Shown piece by piece: positions 17,330-27,954 of a DNA stretch of 64,000 nt. The notes under the pieces were generated by a model. It made no database searches. It was not told the DNA's origin and worked only from the letters and a program-made list of their open reading frames with translations. Positions within the stretch are counted from its first letter, which is position 1, and each line of letters opens with the position of its first letter. The stretch is from VRUE01 sp963703235 (lineage in GTDB: Bacteria; Actinomycetota; Thermoleophilia; Solirubrobacterales; 70-9). The position numbers and the translations under genes were made by a program. The stretch lies in contig OY969802.1 in assembly GCA_963703235.1 (NCBI GenBank), positions 2,108,001 through 2,172,000 on the forward strand. Reading direction: 5' to 3'.

Positions 17330-17336
17330 CTCGCAA

Positions 17337-17353
17337 CCGTCCGATTTGGACGG
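17337..17353 (+). promoter_or_regulatory. Hairpin at the expected transcript start
   Basis: CCGTCC-GATTT-GGACGG begins eight bases after the -10 box, so it lies at the start of the mRNA for the secreted proteins. It could be an operator or a 5' stabilising stem. Confidence 0.45.
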
Positions 17354-17526
17354 CACAGGGACAAGAACCGAGTCCGCCACAGGGGCCGCAAGGGAAGCGG
17401 CCGGCAGAGGGGGCTCATGGGACGAGAGAGGTAGGAGGTACCCCCTATGGCCGAAGGCATTAGCAACGACCCAAGGACAAGTTGAAGGCCAAGGGGAGAG
17501 ACAGGGAAGCACGGGACGGGAGGCAG

Positions 17527-20500
17527 ATGCGATCGCCATCGGCACGGCTCATGGTTTTGCTTCGGGGCGCGGCCGCGCCCTTCTTGCTGGGGCTTTGCTT
17601 GCTTGGCGTGCCGGCGATTGCGCCTACGAATGCGCACGGCGCACCGCCATCCTTCCTCAGGCAGTTCTGCGAGTTCGGCCCGGCGGTCGGGCAGTGTCAA
17701 CTGCCGCGCGGGATCGCTGCCGATGAAGAGACCGGCAACGTCTACGTCGTCGATCAGGGCAATTTTCGCGTCAATGAGTTCACCGCCTGGGGCGAGTTCG
17801 TCAGAGCCTGGGGCTGGGGGGTCGCTGACGGGTCGCCCGAACTACAGACCTGCACGACTAGCTGCCAGCAGGGCCTCGTCGGCTCCGGCACGGGGCAGTT
17901 CAACTTCGCCCAGGGCATCGCGGTGGACGCCGACGGCGATGTCTACGTGGTCGACAAAGAAAACCTCCGGGTGCAGAAGTTCGATCCCTCCGGCGCCACG
18001 GTCCAGTTCGAGTTGATGGTCGGCGGCGACGTCAACAAAACGAAAGTCGAAGAGCTGGGCTCGACCGAAGCCGAACAGAACCTCTGCACGGCCGCCTCGG
18101 GCGATGTCTGCCAGGCCGGCAGCGCCGGCACCGGTTCAGGTCAGTTCGGCACTTGGCCCTCATACAGCAGCTACATCGCGGTCGCCCCGGGCCCCGGTGG
18201 CCCGATCTACGTCGGCGACACCGGGAGGATCCAGGAATTCAACCCGAACGGCACCTACGAAGGTGACTTTCCCGACCCCGAAGGGCTGTTGGTGGGGAAA
18301 ACGGTGCAATCACTGGCGGTCGATCCCAGCACTAGTGCCCTCTATCTCACCTTCTTCACCAACGAAAACACGTCAAAAGAAGACGTGCTGAAAGTGAGCC
18401 CGGCGGGCAAACTGATTACAACGCTGAAAGTCAAAAACCCGATGGCGCTCGCGACTGACGTTCTCGGCGACCTCTACGTGTTCGACCGAAACGCCCTCTC
18501 CCCATTTGTCCTCGGCCCGCCGATCCTCAGGTTCAATCCCGCCGGCGAGCTGGTCGAGAGCTTCGGCAAAGACGAGTTCGACGGCTCGACCGGAATCGCG
18601 ACCAGCTCGAGCGCTGCCTGCGGCATCGACGGCACCGACCTCTTTGTCTCCAACTTGTTCTTCGCCAAAAGCTACGTCCGCCTCTACGGCCCGCCACCCG
18701 ACATCGAGCTGTGCCCGCCACCCGAAGCGGCGCCGACGATCAAATCCCAGCACGCCGTCTCGGTCGACACCGAAAGCGCTGTGGTGCGGACGCAGATCAA
18801 CCCTCACTTCTGGCCAGACACCAGCTACTACGTGCAGTACGGGACGGCAGATTGCAAATCGAGCCCCAGCGCCTGCGAAGAGCAGGAGCTCTTTCCCGGC
18901 GCCAGCCTGGGAGCGGGGATCGTCGATGCCTCGAAGACCACCGCCGGTGTCGTCCTGAGTGGCCTTGAGAGCGACACCACCTACTTCTTTCGCTTCGTCG
19001 CAGTGAGCGAGGGCGGCGGCCCGGCCTTCGGCGAGGGCTCAGAAGCGTGCGCTGCGGACCCCGGATGCGGAAAGAGCGCCAGCTTCCACACCTACCCACC
19101 GTCCCTTAAAGCCAAGACGGATTGTCCCAATCAGGCCTTCCGCACCGGCCTCTCGGCCAAATTGCCCGATTGCCGAGCCTATGAGATGGTCTCGCCGCTC
19201 GACAAAAACAACGGCGACATCTCGACCGGAGGGGGAACCCACGAGCAGGGCTCCAGCGACGGGGAGAGGGCCACTTACTCCTCCTTTCAGGCTTTCGGCA
19301 ACCCGCAGGGCGCGCCCTTCGCCAGCCAGTACTTCTCCAGCCGCAATCCCGCAACGGGCTGGTCGACCCGCTCGATCTCCCCGCCGCGCAGCTCGGTCTC
19401 CTTCTATCCGGCCGGCACGAACGGAATCCAGTACAAGGCCTTCTCGGAGGATCTCTGCAGCGGCTGGCTGATCCACGACGTCGAAGTGACGCTGACCCCC
19501 GGAATGCCGCCGAGCGTCCCCAACCTCTACCGGGCAAAGCTCTGCGAAGGGGGCTATGAGCTGATCACCACAGAGCCGCCGCCGGGCTTCAGCTATGAAA
19601 TCGCAGACAGTCGTTATTACCCCAACATCCAGGGCTTCTCATCGGATGGCAAAGTCTCGGTCTTCCAGGCGGACGCGGCGCTCACGCCCGAGGCCAACCC
19701 CGAAGCGGGAATCTTCCAGCTCTATGAGCTGCGCGAAGGGGAGCTGCACCTCATCAGCGTGCTGCCCAACGGCGAAGCGGCAAGCGTCCACTCCTCGGCG
19801 GGGACCGATCAGGGGCTGCCGCCCGACTTCCACATCGACAGCCTCTATCACGCTGTCTCGGAGGACGCGTCGCGGATCTTTTGGTCTGGCTCTGCGACTT
19901 TCCAGAAAGAAGCTTCGCTCAAAGAGGTTGGGGTCAACGCACCCCAGCCCGGCAAGCTCTACGTCCGCCTCAACCCCGGCGAGGAACAGAGCACGAGCGG
20001 GGCATGCGACGAAGCGGCCAAAGCCTGCACGATCGAAATCTCCGCGGCGCCGACGACGCAGTTCTGGGGCGCAGACCCGGAAGGCAAAACCGCCCTCTTC
20101 ACCACGGGTGAATTCGTCGCGGGCACCGGCACCCTGCGCGAATTCGACGTCGAGAGCGAAACGGCGCAGCCGATCGCCGAAGGCGTCAAGGGCGTGGCGG
20201 GGTTCAGCGAGGACCTGGCGCGGATCTACCTGATCTCGACCAAAGACCTGGCGGCGGGCGCCACGGCGGGGGGGTCGAACCTCTACCTCTATGAGAAAGG
20301 CGTCGGCTTCCGCCTTGTGGCGACGCTGACCGCGGCGGAGACCAACCAAAACAACGGGCTGACGGTGGGGAGCATCAAGCCCTCGCTTCGCATCGCAAGG
20401 GTGAGCCCCGACGGGCTGCACGCGGCGTTCATGTCTGCCTCCGCGCAGCTGAGCGAGCAGGTGGCCGGCTATGACAACACCGACCTCAACAACGGCCAAG

Positions 20501-21256
20501 CAGACGCCGAGGTCTACCTCTACGACGCGGCGGCAAACGGCGGGGCCGGCGAGCTTCGCTGCGTCTCCTGCAACCCGAGCGGCGCCCGGCCGCAGGGGGC
20601 CAACATCGGAACGGGTAACAGCGTGCTCTGGGCCGCCGCCCAGATCCCCGGCTGGGAGTCCCAGCTTCACCCCTCGCGGGTCCTCTCGGCCGACGGCTCG
20701 CGGCTGTTCTTCGAGAGCTTCGACGCCTTGGTGCTGCGCGACACGAACGGCAAGCAGGACGTCTATGAGTGGGAGCAGGCCGCCGATGCAAAAGCCTGCG
20801 AGGAGGCCGGCGCCGATCTGTTCGTCGAGAAAGCCGGCGGCTGCATCAGCCTGATCTCCTCGGGCCAGAGCGCCGAGCACTCCCAGTTCCTCGACGCCAG
20901 CGCCTCTGGCTCCGATGTCTTCTTCACCACCGAGGCGAGCCTGCTGCCCCAGGACTTCGGCCTGGTCGACGTCTATGACGCCCGCGTGAACGGCGGCTTT
21001 CCGACGCCTGCGGAATCCGAGGCCCCCCTGCGAAGGGGAGGCTTGCCAGTCCCCACCCGCGCCTCCCGACGATCCGACCCCTTCGAGCTCGACCTACGCG
21101 GGTCCCGGAAACCCCTCGCCGAGCAAGGCCAGGCAGCACTGCCCCAAAGGCAAACGTTCGGTGCGCCGCAGTGGCACGCAGCGCTGCGTGGCCAAGCACA
21201 AGAGGAAGCAAGGCAAACAGAAAGCGCCGCGGCGCCACAGGGGGGCAGAACGATGA
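17527..21256 (+). pseudogene. Large secreted NHL-repeat-type protein, frame-broken near its 3' end
   Basis: Signal peptide (residues 1-38, cut near NAHG-A), then NHL/beta-propeller units (PRGIAADEETGNVYVVD, AQGIAVDADGDVYVVD), a fibronectin-like segment (near residues 410-530) and a second propeller-like half. ATG 17527 is preceded by GGGAGG. After residue 1175 the frame turns into low-quality sequence; adding one C to the C6 run at 21022-21027 restores APPCEGEACQSPPP and a Lys/Arg-rich tail ending GAER, with stop TGA at 21254 overlapping the next ATG. As printed, the frame reads on into the next gene, giving one ORF to 24015. Role: probably cell-surface; not known. Confidence 0.72.
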
Positions 21257-24015
21257 GAAGGCGAACGATCCTGACCCTGCTCCTGGCGCTCGCCGGCTCC
21301 GCCTTGTCCGCCGGCCCGGCCTCGGCCGCCTACGGCCTCAAAGACCTCGACGTCACCTTCACCGGATCCGATGGCTCTCCGGCCATGCAGGCGGGGGGTC
21401 ACCCCTTTGCGATGACTACCACCGTGCGCTTTGCGACCAAAGACGACCCCGAACTGGACTTCGACGTCCCCGACGGGTCCACCAAGGACCTGAAGATAGT
21501 CCAGCCGCCGGGGTTTGCCGGCAATCCGACGGCGTTGTCGCGCTGCTCGACCCTGGACTTCCTAAACGCAGACTGCCTCCCCGGCTCCCAGGCCGGAGTC
21601 ACCGACGTCACCTTCGGCGACCCGACTTTCACCCTGACCTTTCCCGTCTACAACCTCACGCCGCCACCCGGCGTTGCGGCGAAACTCGGCTTCGACGTCG
21701 TCGGGGTGCTGATAACGATCGAGGTCGGCCTCAGCCCCGACCCGCCTTACAGCATCGTCGCCTCGCTGGCCAACGTCCCCCAGGCCGTGCCGGCATACGG
21801 TGCGGTGACGACCCTCTGGGGCGTCCCCGCAGACCCAGCCCATGATCCCGAGCGCAGGGGTCCCGGCTGTCCGAGCGGCTGCTCGGTGGACCTCCCCCTG
21901 AAGCCGTTCCTGACCGTGCCCCGCTCCTGCACCGGACCGCTCGCCACTCTCTTTGAAGCCAACTCCTGGGAGAGCCCCACCGTCAAAGTGAAAGAGAAAG
22001 CGGTCACCGACGACGGAATAATCGGCTGCTCGAAACTCGGCTTCGATCCTCGCATTACCTCGCAGGCGAGCACCGATCGGGTCGAGTCGCCCTCGGGCCT
22101 CGAGCTCAGCCTCGATGTGGACGACGAAGGCCTCGACAACCCGACGGGAATCGCCAAGTCCGACATCCAAAAGGCGGTGATCTCACTGCCGCAGGGGGTT
22201 ACGGCCAACCCGTCCCTGGCCGAAGGTCTGGCCACCTGCTCCCCTGAGGATCTCGAACGCGAAACGCTCGCCGCCGAAGCGGGGGACGGTTGCCCCGAGG
22301 CTTCCAAGATCGGCAGCCTGGAACTCGAAACTCCCCTGCTGGAAGGCAAGCTGATCAGGGGGTCGCTCTTCATCGCCTCCCAGGACGACCCCGCGACGGC
22401 GGCGCCTGGAGCCGAGAACCCCTTCGACTCCCTGCTCGCCCTCTACATGGTGATCAAGGACCGGAACCTCGGGATCCTGATCGAGCTGCCGGGCAAGATC
22501 GAGCCCGATCCGGCAACGGGGCAGCTGACCACCACCTTCGACGACCTCCCCCAGCTCCCGTTCTCTCACTTCCGCGCTCGCCTGCGCGAGGGCGGACGCT
22601 CGCCGCTGATCACCCCGCCCGGCTGCGGCATCTACACGACCAAAGCGGTCCTCACCCCGTGGGCCAACCCTTCCAGTCCCCTGACGACTACCGCGAGCTT
22701 TGAGATCGACAAGGGTCTCGGCGGCGGCGCCTGCCCGCCGGCGGGGACCCCACCCTTCCTCCCTGGCTTCATCGCTGGCTCCACCAACAACAACGCCGGC
22801 TCTCATTCCCCCTTCTACATGCGGTTGACCAGGCGCGACGGCGACCAGGATCTGACCCGTTTCTCGGCCTTGCTGCCGCCTGGAGTGGTGGCGACGCTGG
22901 CCGGAGTCGATCGGTGCCCCGAGGCCGCGATCGCCGCCGCCAAGGCGAAGACCGGAAGGGAAGAGCTGGCGAGTCCGAGCTGTCCGGCCAACTCCCAGAT
23001 CGGCCGCACGCTGGCCGGGGCCGGAGTCGGCTCTCAGCTCACCTACGCGGCCGGGAAGCTCTACATGGCCGGCCCCTTTGCCGGCGCCCCGCTCTCGGTC
23101 GTCGCGGTGACGCCGGCGGTGGCCGGTCCCTTCGACGTCGGCACCGTGGTGGTGCGCCAGGCGCTTCAGATCGACCCCCGAACCGGCGAAGTGCGGGCCG
23201 ACGGCACCCGCTCGGACCCGATCCCCCACATCCTTGCCGGTATCCCGCTGAAGGTGCGCGACGTTCGCGTCTACGTCGACCGCCCCAACTTCACCCTCAA
23301 TCCGACCAGCTGCGATCCGTTTTGGACCCTGGCGGAGATCTGGGGCGGGGGCTCAGATGTCTTCAGCACGGCGGACGATTCCCCGTTTTCGGTGGCCGAT
23401 CGCTTCCAGGTTGCGGGCTGTGCCAATCTCGGCTTCAAGCCCAAGATCTCCCTGCGGTTGAAAGGCGGCACCAGACGGGGCAGCCACCCAGGCCTGCGGA
23501 CGGTGGTCGAACCCCGGCCTGGCGATGCCAATCTCTCCGGCGCCGTGGTCCGCCTTCCCCGCTCGGCCTTCCTCGAGCAGGGTCATATACGGACCATCTG
23601 CACTCGCGTTCAGTTTGCCGCCAACTCCTGCCCTGCCGGGGCGATCTACGGGCACGTCAGGGTCCTCACGCCGATCCTCGACGATCCCCTCGAAGGCCCG
23701 ATCTACCTGCGCTCCTCCGACAACAAGCTGCCCGACATGGTCTTCGACCTCCACGGCCTCGTCGACTTCGAAGCGGTCGGACGCATCGATTCGGTGCGTG
23801 GCAGCATCCGAGCCACCTTCACCGAGGTGCCCGACGCACCGGTCAGCAAGGTCATCGCCACCTTCCCGGCCGGCAAAAAGGGCCTGATCGTCAACAGCAG
23901 AGACCTCTGCGCCCATCGCTCTCGAGCCAACGCCCTCTTCAGCGGACACAACGGAATGCAGCGCAAGCTGCGTCCGCTGATGCAGGTCGACTGCGGCAAG
24001 AAAAAGGGCAACTAA
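21253..24015 (+). CDS. Large secreted protein of unknown function
   Basis: A 920-residue exported protein beginning MRRRTILTLLLALAGSALSA (signal peptide, cut near PASA-AYG). It has repeated motifs built as CP-x(n)-SQIG or CxPGSQAGVTDV (near residues 100-118, about 335-350, 575-590, 795-805), suggesting a modular beta-rich surface protein. The start is decided by the overlapping ATGA with the restored stop of the preceding gene, and by its own complete signal peptide. It is the second gene downstream of the promoter at 17301. I do not recognise a catalytic domain. Confidence 0.72.
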   Translation: MRRRTILTLLLALAGSALSAGPASAAYGLKDLDVTFTGSDGSPAMQAGGHPFAMTTTVRFATKDDPELDFDVPDGSTKDLKIVQPPGFAGNPTALSRCSTLDFLNADCLPGSQAGVTDVTFGDPTFTLTFPVYNLTPPPGVAAKLGFDVVGVLITIEVGLSPDPPYSIVASLANVPQAVPAYGAVTTLWGVPADPAHDPERRGPGCPSGCSVDLPLKPFLTVPRSCTGPLATLFEANSWESPTVKVKEKAVTDDGIIGCSKLGFDPRITSQASTDRVESPSGLELSLDVDDEGLDNPTGIAKSDIQKAVISLPQGVTANPSLAEGLATCSPEDLERETLAAEAGDGCPEASKIGSLELETPLLEGKLIRGSLFIASQDDPATAAPGAENPFDSLLALYMVIKDRNLGILIELPGKIEPDPATGQLTTTFDDLPQLPFSHFRARLREGGRSPLITPPGCGIYTTKAVLTPWANPSSPLTTTASFEIDKGLGGGACPPAGTPPFLPGFIAGSTNNNAGSHSPFYMRLTRRDGDQDLTRFSALLPPGVVATLAGVDRCPEAAIAAAKAKTGREELASPSCPANSQIGRTLAGAGVGSQLTYAAGKLYMAGPFAGAPLSVVAVTPAVAGPFDVGTVVVRQALQIDPRTGEVRADGTRSDPIPHILAGIPLKVRDVRVYVDRPNFTLNPTSCDPFWTLAEIWGGGSDVFSTADDSPFSVADRFQVAGCANLGFKPKISLRLKGGTRRGSHPGLRTVVEPRPGDANLSGAVVRLPRSAFLEQGHIRTICTRVQFAANSCPAGAIYGHVRVLTPILDDPLEGPIYLRSSDNKLPDMVFDLHGLVDFEAVGRIDSVRGSIRATFTEVPDAPVSKVIATFPAGKKGLIVNSRDLCAHRSRANALFSGHNGMQRKLRPLMQVDCGKKKGN

Positions 24016-24086
24016 TAGTCATCAGTACTACAAAATCAGCACAAACCAAACTTTAGCTACCAACAATTTCAACAGGGAGGGAATTG

Positions 24087-24818
24087 ATGTTCGCTCGTAT
24101 TCATAAGCAAATTGGTACCGCTGGTTTAGTGGTCGCTGTGATTGCGCTTGCTTTCGCGATGGTTGGCGGCGCCTATGCTGCCGCTGGTTTAACTGGTAAA
24201 CAGAAGAAAGAAGTCAAGCAGATCGCTAAAAGCTTCCAGGGTAAACCCGGTCCGGCGGGACCCCAGGGACTGGCCGGCGCCAAGGGAGACACCGGGGCGC
24301 CTGGCTCCAACGGAGCCAACGGTGCGGCAGGTCCTGCAGGCCCCACCGGCCCTGCAGGACCTGCCGGCTCGCCGGGTCCGACTGGCCCACCCGGGCCGAC
24401 CGGTCTCAGCGGTTTCACCGAAACGCTGCCAACCAAAAAAACCGAGACCGGAGCTTGGGCAATCGGGTTCTTCGACGAAGAAGCCATCACGGCAATTTCG
24501 TTTCCGATTCCCCTGCCTGCTGAACTCGATTCTGCTCATGTCAAAATCATTCAGGAAACGCCTGTGCCACCATTCACAGTGCCCCCAGCAGAGTGCGAGA
24601 ACACTGAACACGCTGGCCCGGCCGGACTTCTAAATCCGGAGGCAGATCCGGGCTTCCTCTGCGTCTGGGCTGCGCCATTCCCAGTAGACGCTGGCCAGCT
24701 GAGCAATATTCAGGCGCCCGACGGCAATCTAGGCGCGGGAAAGACCGGAGCGGTGCTGGAACTCACTGCTACCGAACCAGACCTAGGTAAGGGCAGCTGG
24801 GCTGTCACCGCGCCCTAG
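24087..24818 (+). CDS. Secreted collagen-like (Gly-X-Y) surface protein
   Basis: A 243-residue exported protein. A signal/anchor segment (AGLVVAVIALAFAMVGGAYA, residues 12-31) is followed by KQKKEVKQIAKSFQG, about 25 Gly-X-Y triplets (residues 53-107, PGPAGPQGLAG and so on), and a C-terminal globular domain with two Cys (CENTEH, FLCVWAAPF). ATG 24087 follows GGGAGGG; a TTG three bases before it is less likely. The first 120 bases are AT-rich and codon use differs from neighbours. The globular domain probably caps a collagen-like trimer (inference). Confidence 0.8.
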   Translation: MFARIHKQIGTAGLVVAVIALAFAMVGGAYAAAGLTGKQKKEVKQIAKSFQGKPGPAGPQGLAGAKGDTGAPGSNGANGAAGPAGPTGPAGPAGSPGPTGPPGPTGLSGFTETLPTKKTETGAWAIGFFDEEAITAISFPIPLPAELDSAHVKIIQETPVPPFTVPPAECENTEHAGPAGLLNPEADPGFLCVWAAPFPVDAGQLSNIQAPDGNLGAGKTGAVLELTATEPDLGKGSWAVTAP

Positions 24819-24831
24819 TAGCGTCTAGCTG

Positions 24832-24874
24832 AGAGTGGAACCGCGCTCCACCATATGGAGCGCGGCTCCACTCT
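24832..24874 (+). terminator. Long hairpin after the collagen-like gene
   Basis: Arms 24832-24850 and 24856-24874 pair over 19 positions with one mismatch; loop CCATA. It starts 13 bases after the stop codon. The stem is strong but there is no U-tract. Confidence 0.6.
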
Positions 24875-24909
24875 GAGGTCGAGCTCAAGCACAGCGGTCG
24901 CCTCTCCGG

Positions 24910-25050
24910 TCAGGTACATCTTGGTTCCCGGCGACGGTCTGCCAAGCTCGCGAGCGAGGCCCTGATTCGCTGCAGGTCAGCGGCTCCCGCAAAGCTGGCT
25001 ACGCGCGAGAGAATCGCGTTGTAGCGGGAATCGGCCCCGCGGCACCAGGC
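24910..25050 (-). pseudogene. 3' remnant of a gene like the one at 36768-37061
   Basis: On the minus strand this reads SRYNAILSRVASFAGAA and ends in TGA at 24910, matching SRYNAILARVASFAGAA at the C-terminus of the small protein encoded at 36768-37061. The 5' part is missing; the copy runs into the tRNA-Arg/IS481 junction at 25076. It marks the left flank of the rearranged tRNA-Arg hotspot. Confidence 0.6.
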
Positions 25051-25090
25051 AGATTCTTCGGTTCGTCCCTATATGTGGCGCCCCGAGCAG

Positions 25091-26367
25091 TGTCTGGTTT
25101 CAGTAGATAGGCGACACCTGTGTCAGGACATAGGAGACACCGAATGAGGGGAGCTCTCCTGTGGACAAGGCGCGGTATCTGGTGGAGGCGCATCTGTTGG
25201 AGGGCCGCTCGGTCAGCGAGCTGGCGGCGGCCCACGGAGTGCATCGCAGCTGGATCTACAAGCTCTTGGCCCGCTACAGAGCAGGTGGCTACGGCGCCCT
25301 GGAGCGGCGCTCCAGGGCGCCGCGCAGCTCTCCCAGCCGGACGCCCGCCGCAGTGGTCGAGGCGATCGTCGCCCTGCGCGGGCAGCTGGAGGCAGAAGGC
25401 CATGACTGCGGCGCGGCGACGATCGCCTGCCACCTGACCGAGCGCTTGGATCGCGTGCCCTCGGTCTCGACGATCTGGCGTGTCCTCAAACGGGAGGGCC
25501 TCGTCGTCCCTCAGCCCCAAAAGCGCCCACGCAGCTCGCTGATCCGCTTCGAAGCAGAGCTGCCCAACCAGATGTGGCAGGCCGACGTCACCCACTGGCG
25601 CCTCGCCGGCACCGGGCACGCCGAGATCCTCAACATGCTCGACGACCACTCCCGCCTGTTCTTGGCCGCGCGGGCCTACCCGACCGTCAAGGCCGCCGAT
25701 GTGGTGGACGTCTTCCGCATGGCTGTGGCTCTGCACGGCGCTCCTGCCAGCCTGCTCTGCGACAACGGCGCCGTCTTCACCGCCACCCCGCGCGGCGGCA
25801 AGGTCCTCTTGCAAGCCGAGCTCGAGCGCCTGGGGATCGCCGCCAAGAACTCGCGTCCCTACCACCCGCAGACCTGCGGCAAGGTCGAGCGCCTGCACCA
25901 GACGCTCAAGCGCTACCTGGCCAGGCAGGCCCCCGCTCCCACGCTTGCCGACCTGCAGCGACAGCTCGACTGCTTCACCCGCTACTACAACGCCAGAAGG
26001 CCCCACAGGGCGCTCGGCGGGCGCACGCCCCTACAGGTCTACGGCGCTCGGATTAAGGCCCGACCGCCCGGCGCGCCCTCAGCCGACGCCCACTTCAGAG
26101 TCCGCCAGGACAGGGTCGATGCCGGTGGCACGGTCACCCTGCGCCACGACAGCAGGCTGCACCACATTGGCATCGGCAGGGCCCACAAGGGCCGGGCGGT
26201 CACGCTCCTCATCGCCGACCGCGACATCCGGGTCCTCGCCGCCGACACAGGCGAGCCGATCCGACAACTCACCCTCGACACGAGCCGCGACTACCAGCCG
26301 ATCGGAGGAAGTTGAGGTGTCTACGATGTCCCGCGACATCTGTCTCCGATGTCCCGAGACACAACAA
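25091..26367 (+). mobile_element. IS481-family insertion sequence
   Basis: One transposase gene bounded by imperfect terminal inverted repeats: the left end contains GGACATAGGAGACACC and the right end (complement) GGACATCGTAGACACC. Both sides carry the same 15 bases, TGGCGCCCCGAGCAG (25076-25090 and 26368-26382), consistent with a target duplication. The target is the 3' end of a tRNA-Arg copy. The exact right border is uncertain by about six bases. Confidence 0.8.
25161..26315 (+). CDS. IS481-family transposase
   Basis: A 384-residue DDE transposase. The N-terminal helix-turn-helix (SVSELAAAHGVHRSWIYKLL, residues 19-38) is followed by the rve catalytic core: first Asp in MWQADVTHW, second in LLCDNGAVFT, Glu in GKVERLHQTLKRYL. 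The C-terminal region ends with the family-typical IGIGRAHKGRAVTLLIADRD. The gene is intact, so the element may be active. A decayed copy lacking the middle of the gene lies at 27955-28175. Confidence 0.93.
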   Translation: MDKARYLVEAHLLEGRSVSELAAAHGVHRSWIYKLLARYRAGGYGALERRSRAPRSSPSRTPAAVVEAIVALRGQLEAEGHDCGAATIACHLTERLDRVPSVSTIWRVLKREGLVVPQPQKRPRSSLIRFEAELPNQMWQADVTHWRLAGTGHAEILNMLDDHSRLFLAARAYPTVKAADVVDVFRMAVALHGAPASLLCDNGAVFTATPRGGKVLLQAELERLGIAAKNSRPYHPQTCGKVERLHQTLKRYLARQAPAPTLADLQRQLDCFTRYYNARRPHRALGGRTPLQVYGARIKARPPGAPSADAHFRVRQDRVDAGGTVTLRHDSRLHHIGIGRAHKGRAVTLLIADRDIRVLAADTGEPIRQLTLDTSRDYQPIGGS

Positions 26368-26411
26368 TGGCGCCCCGAGCAGGATTCGAACCTGCGGCCT
26401 ACTCCTTAGGA
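26368..26411 (-). pseudogene. 3' half of tRNA-Arg left at the hotspot edge
   Basis: Identical to the 3' half of the intact tRNA-Arg(CCT) at 28248-28321 from the discriminator to the anticodon stem (GCCCCGAGCAGGATTCGAAC on the plus strand and onward to CCTTAGGAGG), then unrelated sequence. The break is at the anticodon loop, the same point where the 5'-half copies at 34562 and 35486 begin. From here to 26583 no gene is seen. Confidence 0.75.
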
Positions 26412-26583
26412 GGGGCGATTTGTAAGTCCAGATCTGGCTTGAAAACTGGAAACCGCTCTGGAATGCGTCCTCCCAGGGGATATCTGAGGACAAGAGCGGA
26501 CTTTGAGAGCCAGATCTGTCCTTACCTTTGTCCCCACCCGTAGCTCAGCAGAGATCGACTCGGAAGATTTCAAGGGTTGGGCA

Positions 26584-27829
26584 TTATGGCCCTAGGCACC
26601 CAACCGGAATAACACAGATTCCGTCCTTGCGGACGTATCCGTAGCCGGTCCCAACAATGATGGCCAAAACAGCTGGATTTCCTGACTTGGAAGTATCGAT
26701 GCGCTCTCTGAATTTGGTCAGAGTGGCGGCACCCTCCTCGATCCTCTTCCCGCCGCCTAGCTTGACCTCGAAGGCACCCCAAGAATTTCCTGCCTGAACG
26801 ATCGCATCGACCTCGAGGTCACTGCTGTCTTGGTAGTACATGACTTCGCCGTCGATGGCTTGTGCGTAGATCCTGAGGTCTCTGATCACCATCGACTCGA
26901 AGAGCAATCCCATGAAGTTGAGATCACGCATCAGGGCGCTGGGCTCGCCCTGCACCGCCGCGACGGCTAGCGACGGATCGACGAAGTGGCGCTTGGTTGC
27001 CCGTCGCAGTCGATACCGCGAACGCAAATGAGGCTGCCAAGCCGGTTGATCCTCCACTACAAATAGGGAGGTCAAGGAGCTGAGGTAGTCAGCGACGGCA
27101 TCATCGGATATCGGATCCTCCGGCCGACTAGCGTCGGCAGCCAGGGTTCGTGCCGTGACTGGGGTAGCAACATTGCGGGCGAGGCTCTGAATGAGTCGCG
27201 TCACTCTCTCGATTCGGTGACGTGGGCCAAGCCGTTGGGCATCGCGGGGTATCTCGTTGAGGTAGTCGCGAACCCGCCTCAGGGCATCGGAAAGCTCCAG
27301 CTCTCGGAAGGCAGGCCATCCACCACGGCAGATCGCCGTCGCCAGAATCCTCTAGCTCGAGGCCAGGGTTGCTGGCCTCGTCGCCCTGGCGATCGAGCAG
27401 CGCCGCCAGCGAGATCTTTCCGTTGCTGGTCCCTAGCTCATAGAGGGACATGGGCCGCATCCTCAGGCGACTGATCCGGCCAGCGCCCGTATGGCGGGTC
27501 TCATTGTCAGTGGGCTGGGTAGAGCCGGCGAGGATGAATTGACCAGGATCAACTCGTTCGTCAACTGCGCGGCGCACGTGGTTCCAGATCTCTGGCTCAA
27601 GTTGCCACTCGTCGATAAGCCGCGGGATGTCGCCCTCTAGAACTAGCCCAGGATTCAGTTCCGCAGCGTCGCGAGCGGCCTTGTCAACGTCGAGGAGCAC
27701 CTCGCTACGAGCGACCTGACGGGCCGTTTCGGTCTTTCCGCAGGCCTTTGCCCCCTCGATGAGGACCGCACCGGCGGCACTCAGCCGTTTCTGCAGCTCA
27801 GAATCCGCGATTCGTGAGATGTATGCCAT
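26584..27829 (-). pseudogene. AAA-type ATPase with DUF4143-like C-terminal domain, frameshifted
   Basis: The N-terminal part (from ATG 27829) has Walker A GAKACGKTETA, LIDEWQLEPEIWNHVRR (Walker B-like) and FILAGSTQPTDN; the C-terminal part shows AFEVKLGGGKRIEEGAATL, a nuclease-like segment common in DUF4143 proteins. Near 27350 a one-base shift breaks the frame; reading through restores ILATAICRGGWPAFRELELS between the two halves. Full length would be about 415 residues. It lies alone between the tRNA-Arg 3' half and the intact tRNA, so it was probably brought in with the accessory DNA. Confidence 0.8.
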
Positions 27830-27954
27830 TTCGCTTCCCTACCAGTTTCACGAGGAGCATTACTGGAAGATTGTAGGGAAAATAGCTGGAACTTTGCAAG
27901 GCTCTCAGCTGGAAACTTGTAGAAAAATCAGCCAGGGAATTGCAGAGTCATGCA

